Source: Stenogyne calaminthoides
Lineage: Eukaryota; Streptophyta; Magnoliopsida; Lamiales; Lamiaceae
Assembly (NCBI GenBank): GCA_037126765.1
Contig: JBBCBC010000031.1
Span: forward strand, 3,481,638 to 3,545,637
DNA length: 64,000 bases
Direction: 5' to 3'
Below the pieces are notes generated by a model, which saw only the letters and a program-made list of their open reading frames with translations, did no database searches and had not been told where the DNA came from. A program made the translations under genes and the position numbers. Below are positions 44,456 through 56,277 of this stretch, in pieces. How positions within the stretch are numbered: the first letter of the stretch is position 1; every line of letters starts with the position of its first letter.

Positions 44456-45430
44456 GTTATGTGATGATGATTTACATGTAAAGTTTGACAAGAATTCATG
44501 CTATGTGTTTGATAAAAATGATGATTGCTTATTGACTGGCAAAAGATCTGCTGATAATTGCTATTTGATTGGTTCAAATCATGCATGTAAAAGTGCTAAA
44601 GCAAATTATATTATTTTGTGGCATCAAAAACTTGGTCATGCTAATTACAGAAGTATTTAGAAATTGCATAGACTAGGTGCTGCTGTTGGTTTACCTGATC
44701 TTAACTTTGAAAAAGGAAAAATCTGTGGACCATGCCAAAAAGGTAAGCAAGTAAGGACAACACATCAAATGTTGTCAGCATGTACAACAAACAGGTGTTG
44801 TGAGTTGATTCATATAGACCTAATGGGTCCTATGGAAACTGAAAGTTTAGGTGGCAAGAGGTATTCATATGTTCTTGTAGATGATTTTTCTAGATATACT
44901 TGGGTTATTTTTCTAAAGAAAAATCTTTTACCTTTTCTGAGTTCAAAATTCTTTACAAAAGGTTTAAAACTGTTTTATGTTTAAAGATCAGTAGGATAAG
45001 GTCTGATTATGGAAGAGAATTTGAAAACAGCTTGTTTACTAATTTTTGTGAAAAGAAAGATATTTTACAAGAGTTTTCTTCACCTAAAACTCCTCAACAA
45101 AATGGAATTGCTGAAAGAAAGAATAGAACTTTGCAAGAAATGGCAAGAGTTATGCTAACCTCAAAAAGTCTTTCTAAGAAATTATGGGCTGAAGCTTTGA
45201 ATACTGCTTGTCACATTGTGAATAGAGTCTATATTCGTTCTGGTAGTAATTGTACTCCCTATGAGATTCTGAATAACAAGAAACCAAATTTGAAATACTT
45301 TCATGTGTTTGGTTGTGTTTGTTACATTTTGAATGATAGAGATCAGTTGCACAAGTTTGATTCTAAGAGTGATAAATGATTTTTCTTAGGATATTCTAAG
45401 AATAGCAAGACATATAGAATCTATAACTTG
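44456..45430 (+). pseudogene. element B integrase
   Basis: It resumes the element B frame with LCDDDLHVKF. It has the zinc-binding WHQKLGHANYRSI and CGPCQKGK, then the core with HIDLMGP, SDYGREF and PQQNGIAERKNRT. Breaks: TAG at 44658, a frame change near 44920-44940, TGA at 45377 before the FLGYS motif. Catalytic residues are kept. Confidence 0.88.
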
Positions 45431-47357
45431 AATACAATGCAAGAATCTGTAAATGTGGTATTTGATGAACTTGCAGGTAAAAGTGTTGAAGATAATGTAT
45501 CAGGTTTGATAGAAGTATCCAGAAATACTGATGACACTGAAGATAGTAAAAATGTTGATAAGAATCGGAATGTTCCTACAACATCTAATGCAACATTACC
45601 CAAAAGTTCAAATACTGAAAATCTGTCACAAGATTCACAGTATCCAAAACATTTGGTTCCCTCAACAAAGATAATGAAAAGTCATCCATCAGATCAGATC
45701 ATTGGAGAAGCTACCACTGGTGTACAAACTAGAAGAAGAATGGTTATTCATATCAATAACCTTGTAAGATCAGTTTGCATGTCATCCATATGCAATCAGG
45801 TAACTTTTGAGTGTTATCATTATGAAATTGAGCCTAAAAATGTGAAAGAAGCTCTTGATGATGAAAATTGGATAAATGCTATGCATGAAGAGCTTAATCA
45901 GTTTGAAAGAAATGATGTTTGGACACTTGTACCTAGACCTAATTCTGATATTAATGCCATAGGAACAAAGTGGATTTTCAAGAATAAAACTGATGAATCT
46001 GGTAATATTGTAAGAAATAAGGCTAGATTGGTTGCTCAAGGGTATACTCAGATTGAAGGAATAGACTTTGATAAAACATTAGCTCCTGTTTCTAGAATTG
46101 AATCTATTAGATTACTTCTTGCTATTGCATGTTTCATTAACATTAACTTGCATCAAATGGATGTTAAAGATGCTTTCTTAAATGGTATTTTGGATGATGA
46201 AGCTTATGTTGAACAACCTAAGGGTTTTGAAAATCTGGAATTTCCTGATCATGTTTACAAGTTAAAGAAAGCTTTGTATGATCTAAAAACAAGCACCTAG
46301 AGCTTGGTATGGTAGACTTACTGATTTCTTACTTGAGTTTGGATTTTTGAGAGGTGAAGCTGATAGAACCTTATTCATTAAAAATTCTAAGAATGATATC
46401 ATGGTTGCTCAGATATATGTTGATGATATTGTATTTGGTTCAACTTGTAATGATATGCTTGAGAGTTTTGTTAAAGAAATGACCTGTACTTTTGAAATGT
46501 CCATGGTTGGAGAACTGAATTTCTTTTTAGGTCTTCAAATCAAACAAATGAAAGATGGTATTTTCTTTTCTCAAGACAAATATGCTAAGAATTTGGTGAA
46601 AATGTTTGGTCTTGAAACTGCTAAAACTATGAAAACCCCTATGGGTTCAACTCAAAAGTTGAGTAAAGACTTGATTGAAAAAGATGTTGATCCTACTTTG
46701 TATAGATCAATGATTGGAAGTATTTTGTACTTAACTTCTAGTAGGCCTGATATTATGTATAATCTCTGTCTTTGTGCTAGTTATCTAGCTAGTCCTAAGG
46801 AATCACATCTTAATTCTGTGAAAAGAATTATAAGATATGTAGCTGGAACATGTGATCTAGGTATTTGGTACTCAAAGGATACTAATTACTCTTTAGTTGG
46901 CTATTGTGATGCAGATTGGGCAGGTGATTGTGATGACAGAAAAAGTACTAGTGGAGGATGTTTCTACATGGGAAACAACATTATATCCTGGCATAGTAAG
47001 AAACAGAATTGTGTTTCACAATCAACAGCTGAGTCTGAATATGTTGCTGCTGGAAGTTGCTGCACTCAACTGCTATGGCTTAAAAAGATGTTTAATGATT
47101 ATGGGTTGAAAAGTGGTATTTTGACTGTTTATTGTGATAATAGTAGTGCTATCAATATTTCCAAGAATCCTGTGCAACATTCTTTGACTAAGCATATAAG
47201 TATAAGACATCACTTTATAAGAGATCTTGTAGAGAAAGAAGTTGTGAAGTTAGAGTACATTTCTACAGAAAAACAACTTGCTGATATTTTCACAAAAGCT
47301 CTTGATAATGAGAGGTTTTCTTCATTTAGAAAATCTCTTGGTCTTTGCTATATCTGA
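45428..47357 (+). pseudogene. element B reverse transcriptase and RNase H
   Basis: Reverse transcriptase runs from NWINAMHEELNQFERNDVWTLV through HQMDVKDAFLNG. One inserted A near 46285 causes a stop at 46298. It then continues with the YVDD box (46416-46427). RNase H has GYCDADWAGDCDDRKSTSG and SQSTAESEYVA and ends ADIFTKALD. Gene order and motifs are those of Sirevirus pol. One frameshift is seen in this stretch. Confidence 0.88.
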
Positions 47358-48278
47358 AAATAAACACTAGATGTTGTGATAAATGTTTCCAACATTTGAA
47401 GCAACATTGTGGTTCTGATAATGAGTTTGTCTGTTGATTTACTTATGTTTGAACTTTAAATGATAGTGTTATGATCTTATTGTTGAATCATCGTTTAGAT
47501 ACAGAGTCCTGGACATATATCTCTTAAATGCATTGAAAAATATAACACAACTTAGATGTGTAATCACTGAGTTACTATGGGACACAGAGCTCGCTACTAT
47601 GATGTTCTCTTTTCAAAAGGTGATTAAATATACATCCATGTTTGTTCACAATCCGCTGAGTAATTATGGAGTACGGAGCTCACTACTACGATGTTCTCTC
47701 TTGAAAAGGTGGATCAATGTGAACATATGTTTAAAAGAAATTTCAAAATATGCAACACTTTGATGATGAATTTCATGCAAAATTAAGTGTTGAGGTATAT
47801 GTGTGCCGACATTTTATGAAACCTTAAGTGATTCGAACTTTATCTATCATACACGATTTATTTAATTTTCTTCCTAAGTTGAATTCGAGGTTTTAAACAT
47901 GTTATTTGAACTAATATGAGTTTATTTAATTTTAGATATAGTTTCCTATTTTTGAAAATGTTTTTGGCGGCTCATACACATTCACACGATCACATTTGCC
48001 TTAGTGGGTGGTTACTTTGTCCCACTCTTGGTCGGTTTCTGTGGTGGTTTTGTGTATTAACCTCCATCCTTTCTTCTCTACTTAAGTTCGATTTTGTCTG
48101 TGATGTTTATTACTGAAAGCTAAAAACTTTGTTGTTGCACATAGGAATCGAGGTTTGTGTTGATTTTACTTATGTTATTTCAATTATTTTCGGTCATATA
48201 CTTCTTTTTCCCTCCTATTTTTCATATAACATTATTTTAATTGTTGTGCATTATTTGATTGGACAGAAAGGCGGTGTT
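47358..48278 (+). other. spacer between pol and the extra ORF of element B
   Basis: No long frame. It contains a diverged direct repeat listed separately. The last bases before the next ORF, TTATTTGATTGGACAG followed by AAAGGCGGTGTT and ATG, look like a splice acceptor. Confidence 0.6.
47567..47725 (+). repeat. direct repeat, period about 90 bp
   Basis: The unit GAGTTACTATGGGACACAGAGCTCGCT-like (47567 on) recurs at about 47657 with ATTATGGAGTACGGAGCTCACTAC. Both are followed by GATGTTCTCT and AAAAGGTG. Copies are about 75% alike by eye. Confidence 0.65.
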
Positions 48279-50607
48279 ATGGCTGATAAACAAAACCTTT
48301 CGAGTTCTTCTGATCACTCTCACTCACACGCAAACCCTCCTTTCTCAAACCCTCGCTCGAACCTTTCTTCTCCATCAAACTCGAATCCTCTGAACCTACT
48401 TGCAGAAATGGCTACTCAAAACCCAGATTATGATTCCACTAATGTTGGTGGATCATCGTCTTCATCCGTACCAAAACCCACTCCGTACGAATTTCCTGAA
48501 GATACCCCTCAATCTCTGATTCGACTGATCATCGAATAGATGCTCGAGAAAAACCCTCCAATTCTTCCTGATGTTTTTGTTGGCAAAAGACAAGTCAACA
48601 TTAATGACTTTGTTGATCGTTCTGCTAAACCCTTAGCCACAGAAATTCCTGATGAACCTTCTCCAAAACCTGTTGAAAACCCTACTCAAATGGCCGATGT
48701 TGAGATGGACAAAGTTGATTCCTCTGATTCAGAAGGAATGGGGGAGAAACTCAAGAACATTCGGTTGAGAAAGAAGCAATTGGCTCCCAAAAGAGGTGGT
48801 GGAAAATGGGGAAAAAGGAGAGTCTCACAAAGGAACCTTGGAAAGAAGATGGACTACACTGGGAAACGTCCTAAGAGGACTGATGGTGGTGTAGATGATC
48901 CTATCACTGTAGAGGATTCAGATGAAGAAATGGTTGTTCCAAATGTTCCTGTTGCTGAGCCAAAAGACTCAGATGATGACTTAACCATGGAGGAATTGAT
49001 GGCAAAGAAAGAGAAACGAACCAAAAGGATAAATGAACCATCAGTGAATGCTGCTCCTGATGCTGCAGAACCATCTGCAAATGTTGAAAGAGATGATTCT
49101 GAGAGAGAGGAATCTGAGAAAGATGAAGCTGAGACAGATGAGTCTGAGGAAGAAATGGATGTTGAAGATGACCCTAAAGAAGATGATGAAGCTGATGTAC
49201 AAGAAGATGAGCCTGTTGACAATCAAACTGATGATGAGTTTGATCAACTCTTTGATGAGGTAATGGATTCTGACTCTGACTCTGATGATAAGGTTGAGCA
49301 TGATAGAAAATCTGTTGTTGTTAAATCCATGCTTAAGAGGTTCATTGTAGATGAAAGGATAATCAAAATGCCTGATTTTGAAGCTCAAAATATGATAGGT
49401 TTTCTTGATAGTAGATCTCTGTTGCATGCTCTACAATATGCCAAACCTTATTATGTTGCTTGGGTTGCTGAATTTTATGATAATCTGAAGAAGAGTTGTG
49501 GGAATAGGCAGTCTTCAAATTTTGGGAAAGTAAGGTTTAGATACAATGTTGTTACCATTACCCCTAGAATTATAAACATCTTTCTGAAGACTAGGCAAAT
49601 GGAAGATGATTATGGAGAATTGGACATAGGGGAAGTGATGTCTGTCATCACTGGTGGTAGGCATTCTGTATGGACTTTACAATTTTCTGCTGTAAAACTG
49701 ACCTCTTTATACTCTGTGATGCATAAGCTGCTAGTCTCTAATTGGTTGCCTTCCAAGAATTCTACTGTGTTAACCAAGGAACATGCATTCTTGTTGTACA
49801 AGATTGTACACCTGAACAAATTCAACATGGGTCAAATCATATTTGACAACATTGTATCATATGCTGGTAAACACTCTTAAGGAACCATTCTGCCATATCC
49901 AAGCTTGTCAACTCTTGGATAGACTGGAGTTTGAGAGACCTAGAGGTGAAAGGATCAGTGGTTATATGCCAAGTTTTGGTATCTCACATGTGCTGAGGTC
50001 TGGAAATCGCACTGTTGATCTACCCTTGGAAGATCCTGCACCGCAAGCCAAAAATGTTGCCCATCCTGTTGGCAACATTCCTTATACAGTAACCAGAAGA
50101 GATGGTACACCCTCTGTTCATTTTACAAATTCTTTCATTTATGATCAAATTACTTCCATCCAGCAGAACATAGATGCTCTACTTAAACAACAAACCTTCT
50201 GGAGAAGCCTGCTTTCTATTCCAACAGGGGGAGGATCACCTGATGATGGTCCTGATGATGGTGGTAATGATGGAGCTGGTCCATCTGGCCATGCAGGTGA
50301 GAAGGATGATGCACCAGATGTTGGTGATAATGTTGCTGAGGATGATGATGGTGGTGCTGCACAAGATGATCATAATGATAATGAAGATAGAGAGGTTGAT
50401 GCTGCTGTACAAGATGCTGTGAATGAGGCTGTGGAGGATGTTGTTGCTGCTGCTGAACAAGTTGTTCCTGACCCTGCACCAGTTGAAGATAGAGATACAA
50501 CTGATGATTGCACTGATGAAGATCTGAGAAAGACTCCAGACAGGGAGAATATGTCTCCTGAGAGTATTGCTTTGCTTGATGAGATGTATGGTCATGACAA
50601 TTGGTGA
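48279..50607 (+). pseudogene. extra ORF of element B (after pol), nuclear-protein-like
   Basis: The ATG at 48279 opens a frame of about 775 codons. It is broken only by a TAG at 48537 (directly before an in-frame ATG) and a one-base frame change near 49875. Layout: Ser/Pro-rich N terminus; a strongly basic patch at residues about 155-200 (RLRKKQLAPKRGG, GKRPKR) like a nuclear signal; a long Asp/Glu-rich stretch (about 225-337); a folded domain (about 345-600, with MLKRFIVDERIIKMPDFEA, WVAEFYDNL and HAFLLYKIVHLNKFN); a second acidic Gly/Asp-rich tail. I see no signal peptide or membrane segment. The folded part resembles the plant domain called putative plant transposon protein (Pfam Transposase_32, from memory). 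Sirevirus ORFs in this place are often called env-like; the layout here does not suggest a membrane glycoprotein. Role unknown. Confidence 0.7.
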
Positions 50608-50965
50608 TCAGATTCAAGACAAGGGGAGTTTTTGATGTATGGGGGAGCATTTGCAGATTGTGGAGATGCAGTCATTCCTTTCTGTATTGCAATCTTTTAT
50701 TTATTGCTCTTTACTTTATGAACTCTGTTAATGGACAATTAGTTGATAGGTTTATGTTTCTGTCATTTACTTTATGTTGAATACTTTGGCCTAAGTACAC
50801 TGCTGATGTACTTAGTGCTTGTGTTTGTTTTTGTTTTTAAATTATGATTTGGTTGAATAGTAGTTGTTCTCTGAATGACTATTATTTGTTTCTTTCCTAA
50901 CACAAGTTCGGATGTTGTTTTTAACATCAGCCATGTTGTAGTAGAAAGGCCAAATTGGGGCAGTT
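50608..50965 (+). other. element B region before the 3' LTR, multiple purine tracts
   Basis: Purine-rich runs ACAAGGGGAG and ATGGGGGAG lie just after the ORF and AAATTGGGGCAG just before the LTR start. No gene. Several polypurine-like tracts upstream of the 3' LTR are known in Sireviruses. Confidence 0.55.
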
Positions 50966-51704
50966 TGTTGATGTTGCACGGATGTTGTTCCAGATGTTGG
51001 ACAACATTCTGCACAACATCTTAAATTTGCTCTTTCTTCTAACATTGACTCCGTTTTATTAGATGTGTTTTTCTATGTTTCCTACATTGCAGGTTGAAGA
51101 CAATTTCGGATATTGTCAAGCGGTTGCACTGATGGAGTAAGAATAGAAAGATCATGGGTGGTTAAACCAAGATCATGGAGATAGTGGGAAGATCTTCATG
51201 GGTGTCTACACCAAGTGGATAGGACAATGCAGTTGGTCGAAATGTCTATAAATAGACTGCATTGGTCGACATTCAAATTCGAGTTAAAGTGAAATCCCAT
51301 TTGCTCTACTCCAAACTTAAGAGTATAACATCCAAGACAGAACCGAGAGAACAACCGAGTGATTGTTTCTTTTAGGAGTTTGAGGGTCGTTGTTATTCTA
51401 TTTGTACTGGTCGAGGGAATACAATCTCTCCCATCAGTATTCTATTTATCTTATTAGATCAAGTTTTAGGTTGAATAAGATCACTAATTACTTGATTGAA
51501 TAGATTAATTTTTGGTGTGTGGTTTTTCACTACACCTTTTAGGATCTTGTAAGAGATTCGTGTGTATCTCACTACTTGTTATAGTGAAGTTTTTAACCAT
51601 GAGGTTCGTATAGTCTAATTATAGACTATACATAATTTTGGAAATCCTTTGCACTGCGTTTTTATACTTCCACTGTCATATGTTGTTTTACATGTTTCAC
51701 AACA
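50966..51704 (+). repeat. 3' LTR of element B
   Basis: It starts TGTTGATGTTGCACGG, right after AAATTGGGGCAGTT, and ends TTTCACAACA. An alternative end a few bases later at CAACAACA is possible. The TATA box is TCTATAAATAGACTGC at about 51247. The partner LTR is outside the window, so ends are inferred from the TGTTG/CAACA pair. Confidence 0.65.
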
Positions 51705-51739
51705 TTTTCAACAACACTCTGAAAATACACGCACACACA

Positions 51740-52240
51740 TTTTCAAGGCCTATCATCATTAGCACATGAGGTGAAATCTTCCCTTCTTTAGCTAACCGAC
51801 ATCTGAACAGATCTCTCATCATTTCACAAATCTCAGAATGAGATTCAGAATCAAAGAGGTCCTTCAGATGCTTGAGCATCTATAAGGGACCCATTTTCTC
51901 ACGTTGCCTATGTATATCGGGAGTCATGCCGAGCAACATCACACACTGAGCCTGGAAAGCATCCTCTTAATGCATCTTCTGAGCTGCTACGTCAAACGTG
52001 GCTGCCTCAGGGAACCAGATTCAGGGGTAACCGGGATTGACGTGTCCAACACATACTCAATCTTTTCTTGCCTTAGCACCAAATGCACGTTTCGGTGCCA
52101 GTCCAAAAAATTTGGCCTAGTCAGTTTGTTTGTTTCCAAAACACATCTCAATTACAGTTATACATTTCAACTAACCAAGAGAAATAAAATAAAACGGGAA
52201 TTAAACACATAATTCCTATGATCAATATTCAGCAATTAGA
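51740..52240 (-). pseudogene. copia gag fragment (element F)
   Basis: Minus strand. NFLDWHRNVHLVL with EYVLDTSIPV is the first half of a copia gag. After a stop and frame change, MLKHLKDLFDSESHSEICE and LFRCRLAKEGK is the second half, cut at about 51740 next to the element B LTR. No pol follows, so only the 5' part of F survives here. Confidence 0.75.
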
Positions 52241-53524
52241 ATAAACATGGCCTTTCTTTTGTGTTTATTTTGTCTTCATTATTTTCACATACTCAACGAC
52301 CTCATCTGAAGAGTACAAATTTATATCAAATATAAATTGTAATGGACTAGGATCCACATTCTTATTATTACAATATCTGCTTTGGCTGATTATTGTAATA
52401 ATAAATCTGGTAGGTCTCTAAACCAATTGCAAAAACTGCAATTCCTAGTTGATTAAACCCAGTTTAATCGGATGTCCCTTAACTTTCGTTTCCCTGCTTT
52501 GGCTGGTGAAACAAAGTTATGTTGGTTTACAACCTTTAAGCGGCGACACTATGTATCCCTATAAAAGTTCCATTGAATGTAGATCCGAGCAAAAGACTTT
52601 GGTCCTAAATACCCATTGGAACGAAATCCCCGGTTTACTTTTAATTTTGATGGGAGACATCTTATCAAATTAATGAGAAAATCATATTTTAGCGAGGAAC
52701 GTTTTAAAGGCGGGGTATTAATTGCTTAATCGAGATCAAAAATGTTAATCTATATCACATTTGAGCAATTATTGGGCCCCGCCTACCCAAACATGATTTT
52801 ATACGGACTAACACTTATATGGGAACCGTCTACCCAAACAATTAATACGGTCTGACAATTATTGGGCGCCGCCTACCCAAACAGTTATAATGTGGACGTA
52901 AATTATACGTTAACCAATTATTTAGTTAAACTAAGTGAGATTTTAATAACCATCAAAATTATTAAATAAAATTCAAAATTTAATTTAATTTTATTTAACC
53001 AATTTCAATCAATTATTAAAAAAATATAATTAATCCAATTAATATTTCTCCAACCGATAAACTTGTTTTAAGAATTAAGTTTATTAATATCAAAAAATAA
53101 TTTAACCAAATTTTATTATTAAATTCATTAAGGGCTCAAGTGCTAATTTCTAAAATTGCACGGAAAGACCTTCTTGAAATCAAATTTGTAATACGGTCCT
53201 TCCCTCATCACAGCCCAATACCCAAAAACCATCTTTCTAATCGGGACTCCGAAACCAACAATTCAACATCACAGTTCGTCAGATTCAATCTAATTAATCA
53301 TACATACCATCGATAATCCAGTTTAGTTCCCATTAGATATTCGAATAGTCCAACTAACACGAACATATCAGAAAATCCCAAAATCGGAACATGAATCTGC
53401 AACAGAAAAATTGCCCCGAAGCAAAACAAGTGGTTGTCACGTGCATGCGAGTCGCCGCCGCTGCTAGGCGCGTGCGGGTGAATCGCCACTGCAACCATTT
53501 CACAAACGTGTAGGCACACGCACC
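52241..53524 (-). other. probable leader of copia remnant F
   Basis: No gene. It includes three short repeats built on GCCTACCCAAACA (52780-52892) and a small GC-rich patch at 53440-53520. No primer site (TGGTATCAGAGC) was found before the hAT end at 53525, so the LTR of F is either further right or lost. Confidence 0.45.
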
Positions 53525-53533
53525 TAGGGGTGG

Positions 53534-53818
53534 ACGGTACGGCATACCGAAAATTTTCTCGTCATACCGTTACCGTACTGAAATTTTTGGTATACCAAAA
53601 ATTCATACCGTTGTCATACCGAAAATTTCGGTATACCGAAAAAAATCATACCGTTGTCATACCGAAAATTTCGGTATACTGAAAATTTTCAGTATACCAA
53701 AATTTTCAATATGACAACGGTTTACAAAAAAATTCGGTAAATTTTTGGTATGACAACGGTATACCAAAAATTTTGGTATTTTTGGTATACCGAAATTCTC
53801 GGTATACCGTTCCTGTCG
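53534..53818. repeat. subterminal palindromic repeat cluster of the hAT
   Basis: At least ten copies of GGTATACC or its variants alternate with AAAATTTTC/GAAAATTTT. The left and right halves of the block are inverted copies, so the whole could fold as one long hairpin. Such clusters in hAT elements are binding sites for the transposase. Confidence 0.8.
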
Positions 53819-54261
53819 TTTTTTTTAAAAAAAATTGCCTGTATTTTTTATGAAAAACAACATGTGATCACAAAATAAGTTTCAATAGTCCAACACAATA
53901 AAATAAGTTTTAACAGTTCAACACAACAAAATAAGTTTAAACAATTCAACACAACACATATTAAAAAAAACACAGTCTGTTTCAGTTCTAAAATAATACA
54001 AATCACGATTAAAGAAAAAAAACACAATTCACCCTCAAAGTCCAACATAACATCTCAAGAAACCTGCAAAACACAAAAATATAATCAATTAACATATTAG
54101 AATCCATTAATCAAGTCGAATAACAGTAAGTTCAAGTATAACAAACTCAAGTTTTACATGTATGACTCTAAGCTCTAACTTTGTTTGTGGTTCACTAGAA
54201 CTTCTTTAACATACCATATTCATAAATTATTAATTATGCTTAGGATTAAGTAGGAGAATAC

Positions 54262-54534
54262 CTTATCCCTTTCTTCAATTTTCTTGTACAAATCAAATTC
54301 CTTGTATCGTTTTTCTAAGTGGTTTTTTAACCCACTAGTACTTCCACCCGTCATTAGGATCTCTGTGCCACAATATTTGCATGTCCCGATTGGTTGTTGG
54401 CTCCCATCACCCAATCTTTGAGTCCCATCTATACAATGCTGCCAATATATGCTCCTCTTTTTGGGAAGAGTGGGAGGCTTTGTCGAATCTATTGTGTTTG
54501 GTGTGTCGGATGTGTAGGTCCCGAACGGGTTTTG
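54262..54534 (-). pseudogene. hAT transposase N-terminal exon (BED zinc finger)
   Basis: The minus-strand frame contains a Pro/Thr-rich start, then IYWQHC, CKYCG and GLKNHLEKRYKEF. That is the Cys-Cys...His pattern of a BED finger; the fourth ligand, usually His after the HLEK block, is not obvious. The exon ends with AGGGATAAG before GTATTC, a donor. Its 5' side is cut by the LTR of element E (residues such as VYSPLPSRLL come from the LTR). The dimerisation domain would lie at lower coordinates, where 53830-54200 shows nothing recognisable. It is a broken gene. Confidence 0.72.
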
Positions 54535-56068
54535 TGAGGGCAGAAGTCTAGAGGGGAGGGGTGAATAGACTTCTGAAAAACTTTTTGTGCAGATCAAAGT
54601 GTAAGCGATTAGCTTTGATCGAGTCGAGTGAATCAGTTTGGACTGATAACCAACTACTAATCGCCTGAAGGCAGATCAGTTCGGTAACTATCAGTTTAAC
54701 TGATGTGCGGAAGCTAAGTTTTACCCGTGAAAAACCAGGTTTTGATAAATCGATTCCAAAAGTCGGTCTTTTAACCAAATTGACTAAAGTGTCAACTTGA
54801 TCGGATCGAAGCTTGGTGCTAGCCGATCTTAACTTAGAATATGTATGCTGCTTTAATAGTAGTGTGCGATTGTGTAAACAATTAATCAAAGCGGTAAAGG
54901 CACACAAGATTTATAGTGGTTCGGACAAACCAGATCCCCACGCCCACTCTTCCCTATCACAAGGGGCACCAACTAAACCAATCGGACTTAGATTTTTGTG
55001 TTAGTCCAACACAAGACAATCGACAGATATTTAAAGAGTTCTCACTCAACCGATCCTGTAAATCGAACTAGAAACCCTAGTCTGAATCTTGCTAAACAAC
55101 TTAACCTAACTTTGGGTTTGGATAAGATTGTTTTGGTTCCAACTATGAAATCTTTTCTAGTGTTTTAAGATAGCCTATCGCCTAGATGAAAAGATTTCTA
55201 TGCTAAGAACTTATGGGATGAACACTTAATAAAATAATCTTCTTGTTCGTGTTCTTCGTATGAAATCGATTATAGCTTGAGCTTCTTGATCGTTTCAGGG
55301 TTTCCGTATCTTCACTCTCAAGTGTGATCCCATATTTATAGACCTCGAAAATCAAAGAGCCGTTGGAGAGCAATTTGAATTTCGTGCTATATTTGGTAGG
55401 CTTGCGGATTGATGTGACGTCTTCGAGAATGGCATGGCCGAAAAGCGTGAATAGTGTCTTTTATAGCCGATTGGAGAAGCGGCACCAAATCCGTAATTGT
55501 CGGCTCCCGATCATACGTGTCTTGTTCTTATTGGTTAACGAGACGACTTTTCAAAGGTTGTTCTTCCAACTAAGTTTGACATTCTTCTTGTTCGGATCAT
55601 TGACGATGATTTGGTGAAACATCGGTTTTCACGGTGAGTCGAATCGATCACCAAAGTCGATCGATCTACGATGGAGTCTTCGGTGACGGTTGACTTAGCT
55701 TCAACTAGCGCACTTCGGTGATGTAGGTCTTCCGTCCGATCTTCCGAAGTCATCCGATCTTCAAGTATTCTCGAGTTTGAGCTTCATGACTTCAAATTTG
55801 AGATATCGACTTGATCGATCAATCTGATCTTCCGTTCTTCTCTTGCATTCCGCCCGCTTGATATCAAATATTCTTTGATCTTCAGATTCGACCTATACAT
55901 ATTGAGGTTCCCTCAATATGTGACCTATCTATTACATTAGTTGTTCTATACAGTAATTATCAACTGGTATTCTATAAACGGTAATATAAACATCAGTCAG
56001 CTAACAAGTCTGACTGGTCCTATTACATGTGTTTTAGATCTTTCATCAAAACTCTAAATTTCCCAACA
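54535..56068 (-). repeat. 3' LTR of element E
   Basis: On the minus strand it starts TGTTGGGAAATTTAG (56068) and ends CTTCTGCCCTCA (54535), 1,534 bp, TG...CA ends. The TATA box is in GGTCTATAAATATGGG near 55344-55329. It is preceded by the polypurine tract at 56086-56069 (CATCAAAAAGGGGGAAAT). Confidence 0.82.
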
Positions 56069-56277
56069 ATTTCCCCCTTTTTGATGAAACCAAAACACTT
56101 TGAGAAACCAATCACAGTTGATAAAAATAGAACAGTAAAGAGCACATAATCAGAAGACAATGAGATCTTGTCTTAGGATCAGAAAATAAACTTTTCTCAT
56201 TAGATATGTCGATTACATGTTACAACAGAAAAGTTTGAATTTAAAAAGCAGCTGATCCTGAGAGGTCTTCTGATTCT

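Larger units (their letters stand above)
31726..51704 (+). mobile_element. Ty1/copia element B, Sirevirus-like, interrupted
   Basis: Plus strand. A short protease/pre-integrase piece (31726-31910) is separated by element C from the rest (44456 onward). The rest holds integrase, reverse transcriptase, RNase H, a repeat-bearing spacer, an extra ORF and a 3' LTR ending near 51704. Removing C and one 5-bp duplication makes the protein frame continuous across the gap. An additional ORF after pol is the hallmark of the Sirevirus (SIRE/Maximus) group. The left end of B, with its 5' LTR and gag, is not in the window. Confidence 0.85.
53525..54534 (-). mobile_element. hAT transposon, one end plus BED zinc-finger exon, interrupted
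   Basis: The terminus TAGGGGTGGACGG at 53525 is typical of plant hAT elements. It is followed by about 290 bp of subterminal repeats made of CGGTATACCGAAA-type units in both orientations. Inward on the minus strand is an exon (listed separately) with a BED-type zinc finger, the N-terminal module of hAT transposases. The element continues beyond 54534 but element E is inserted there, and its other end is outside the window. Confidence 0.75.

Noticed and set aside
48854..49427. Long Ser-rich and Ile/Arg-rich minus-strand frames opposite the element B extra ORF
   Set aside because: They are shadows of the Asp/Glu-rich codon runs (GAT, GAA) on the plus strand.
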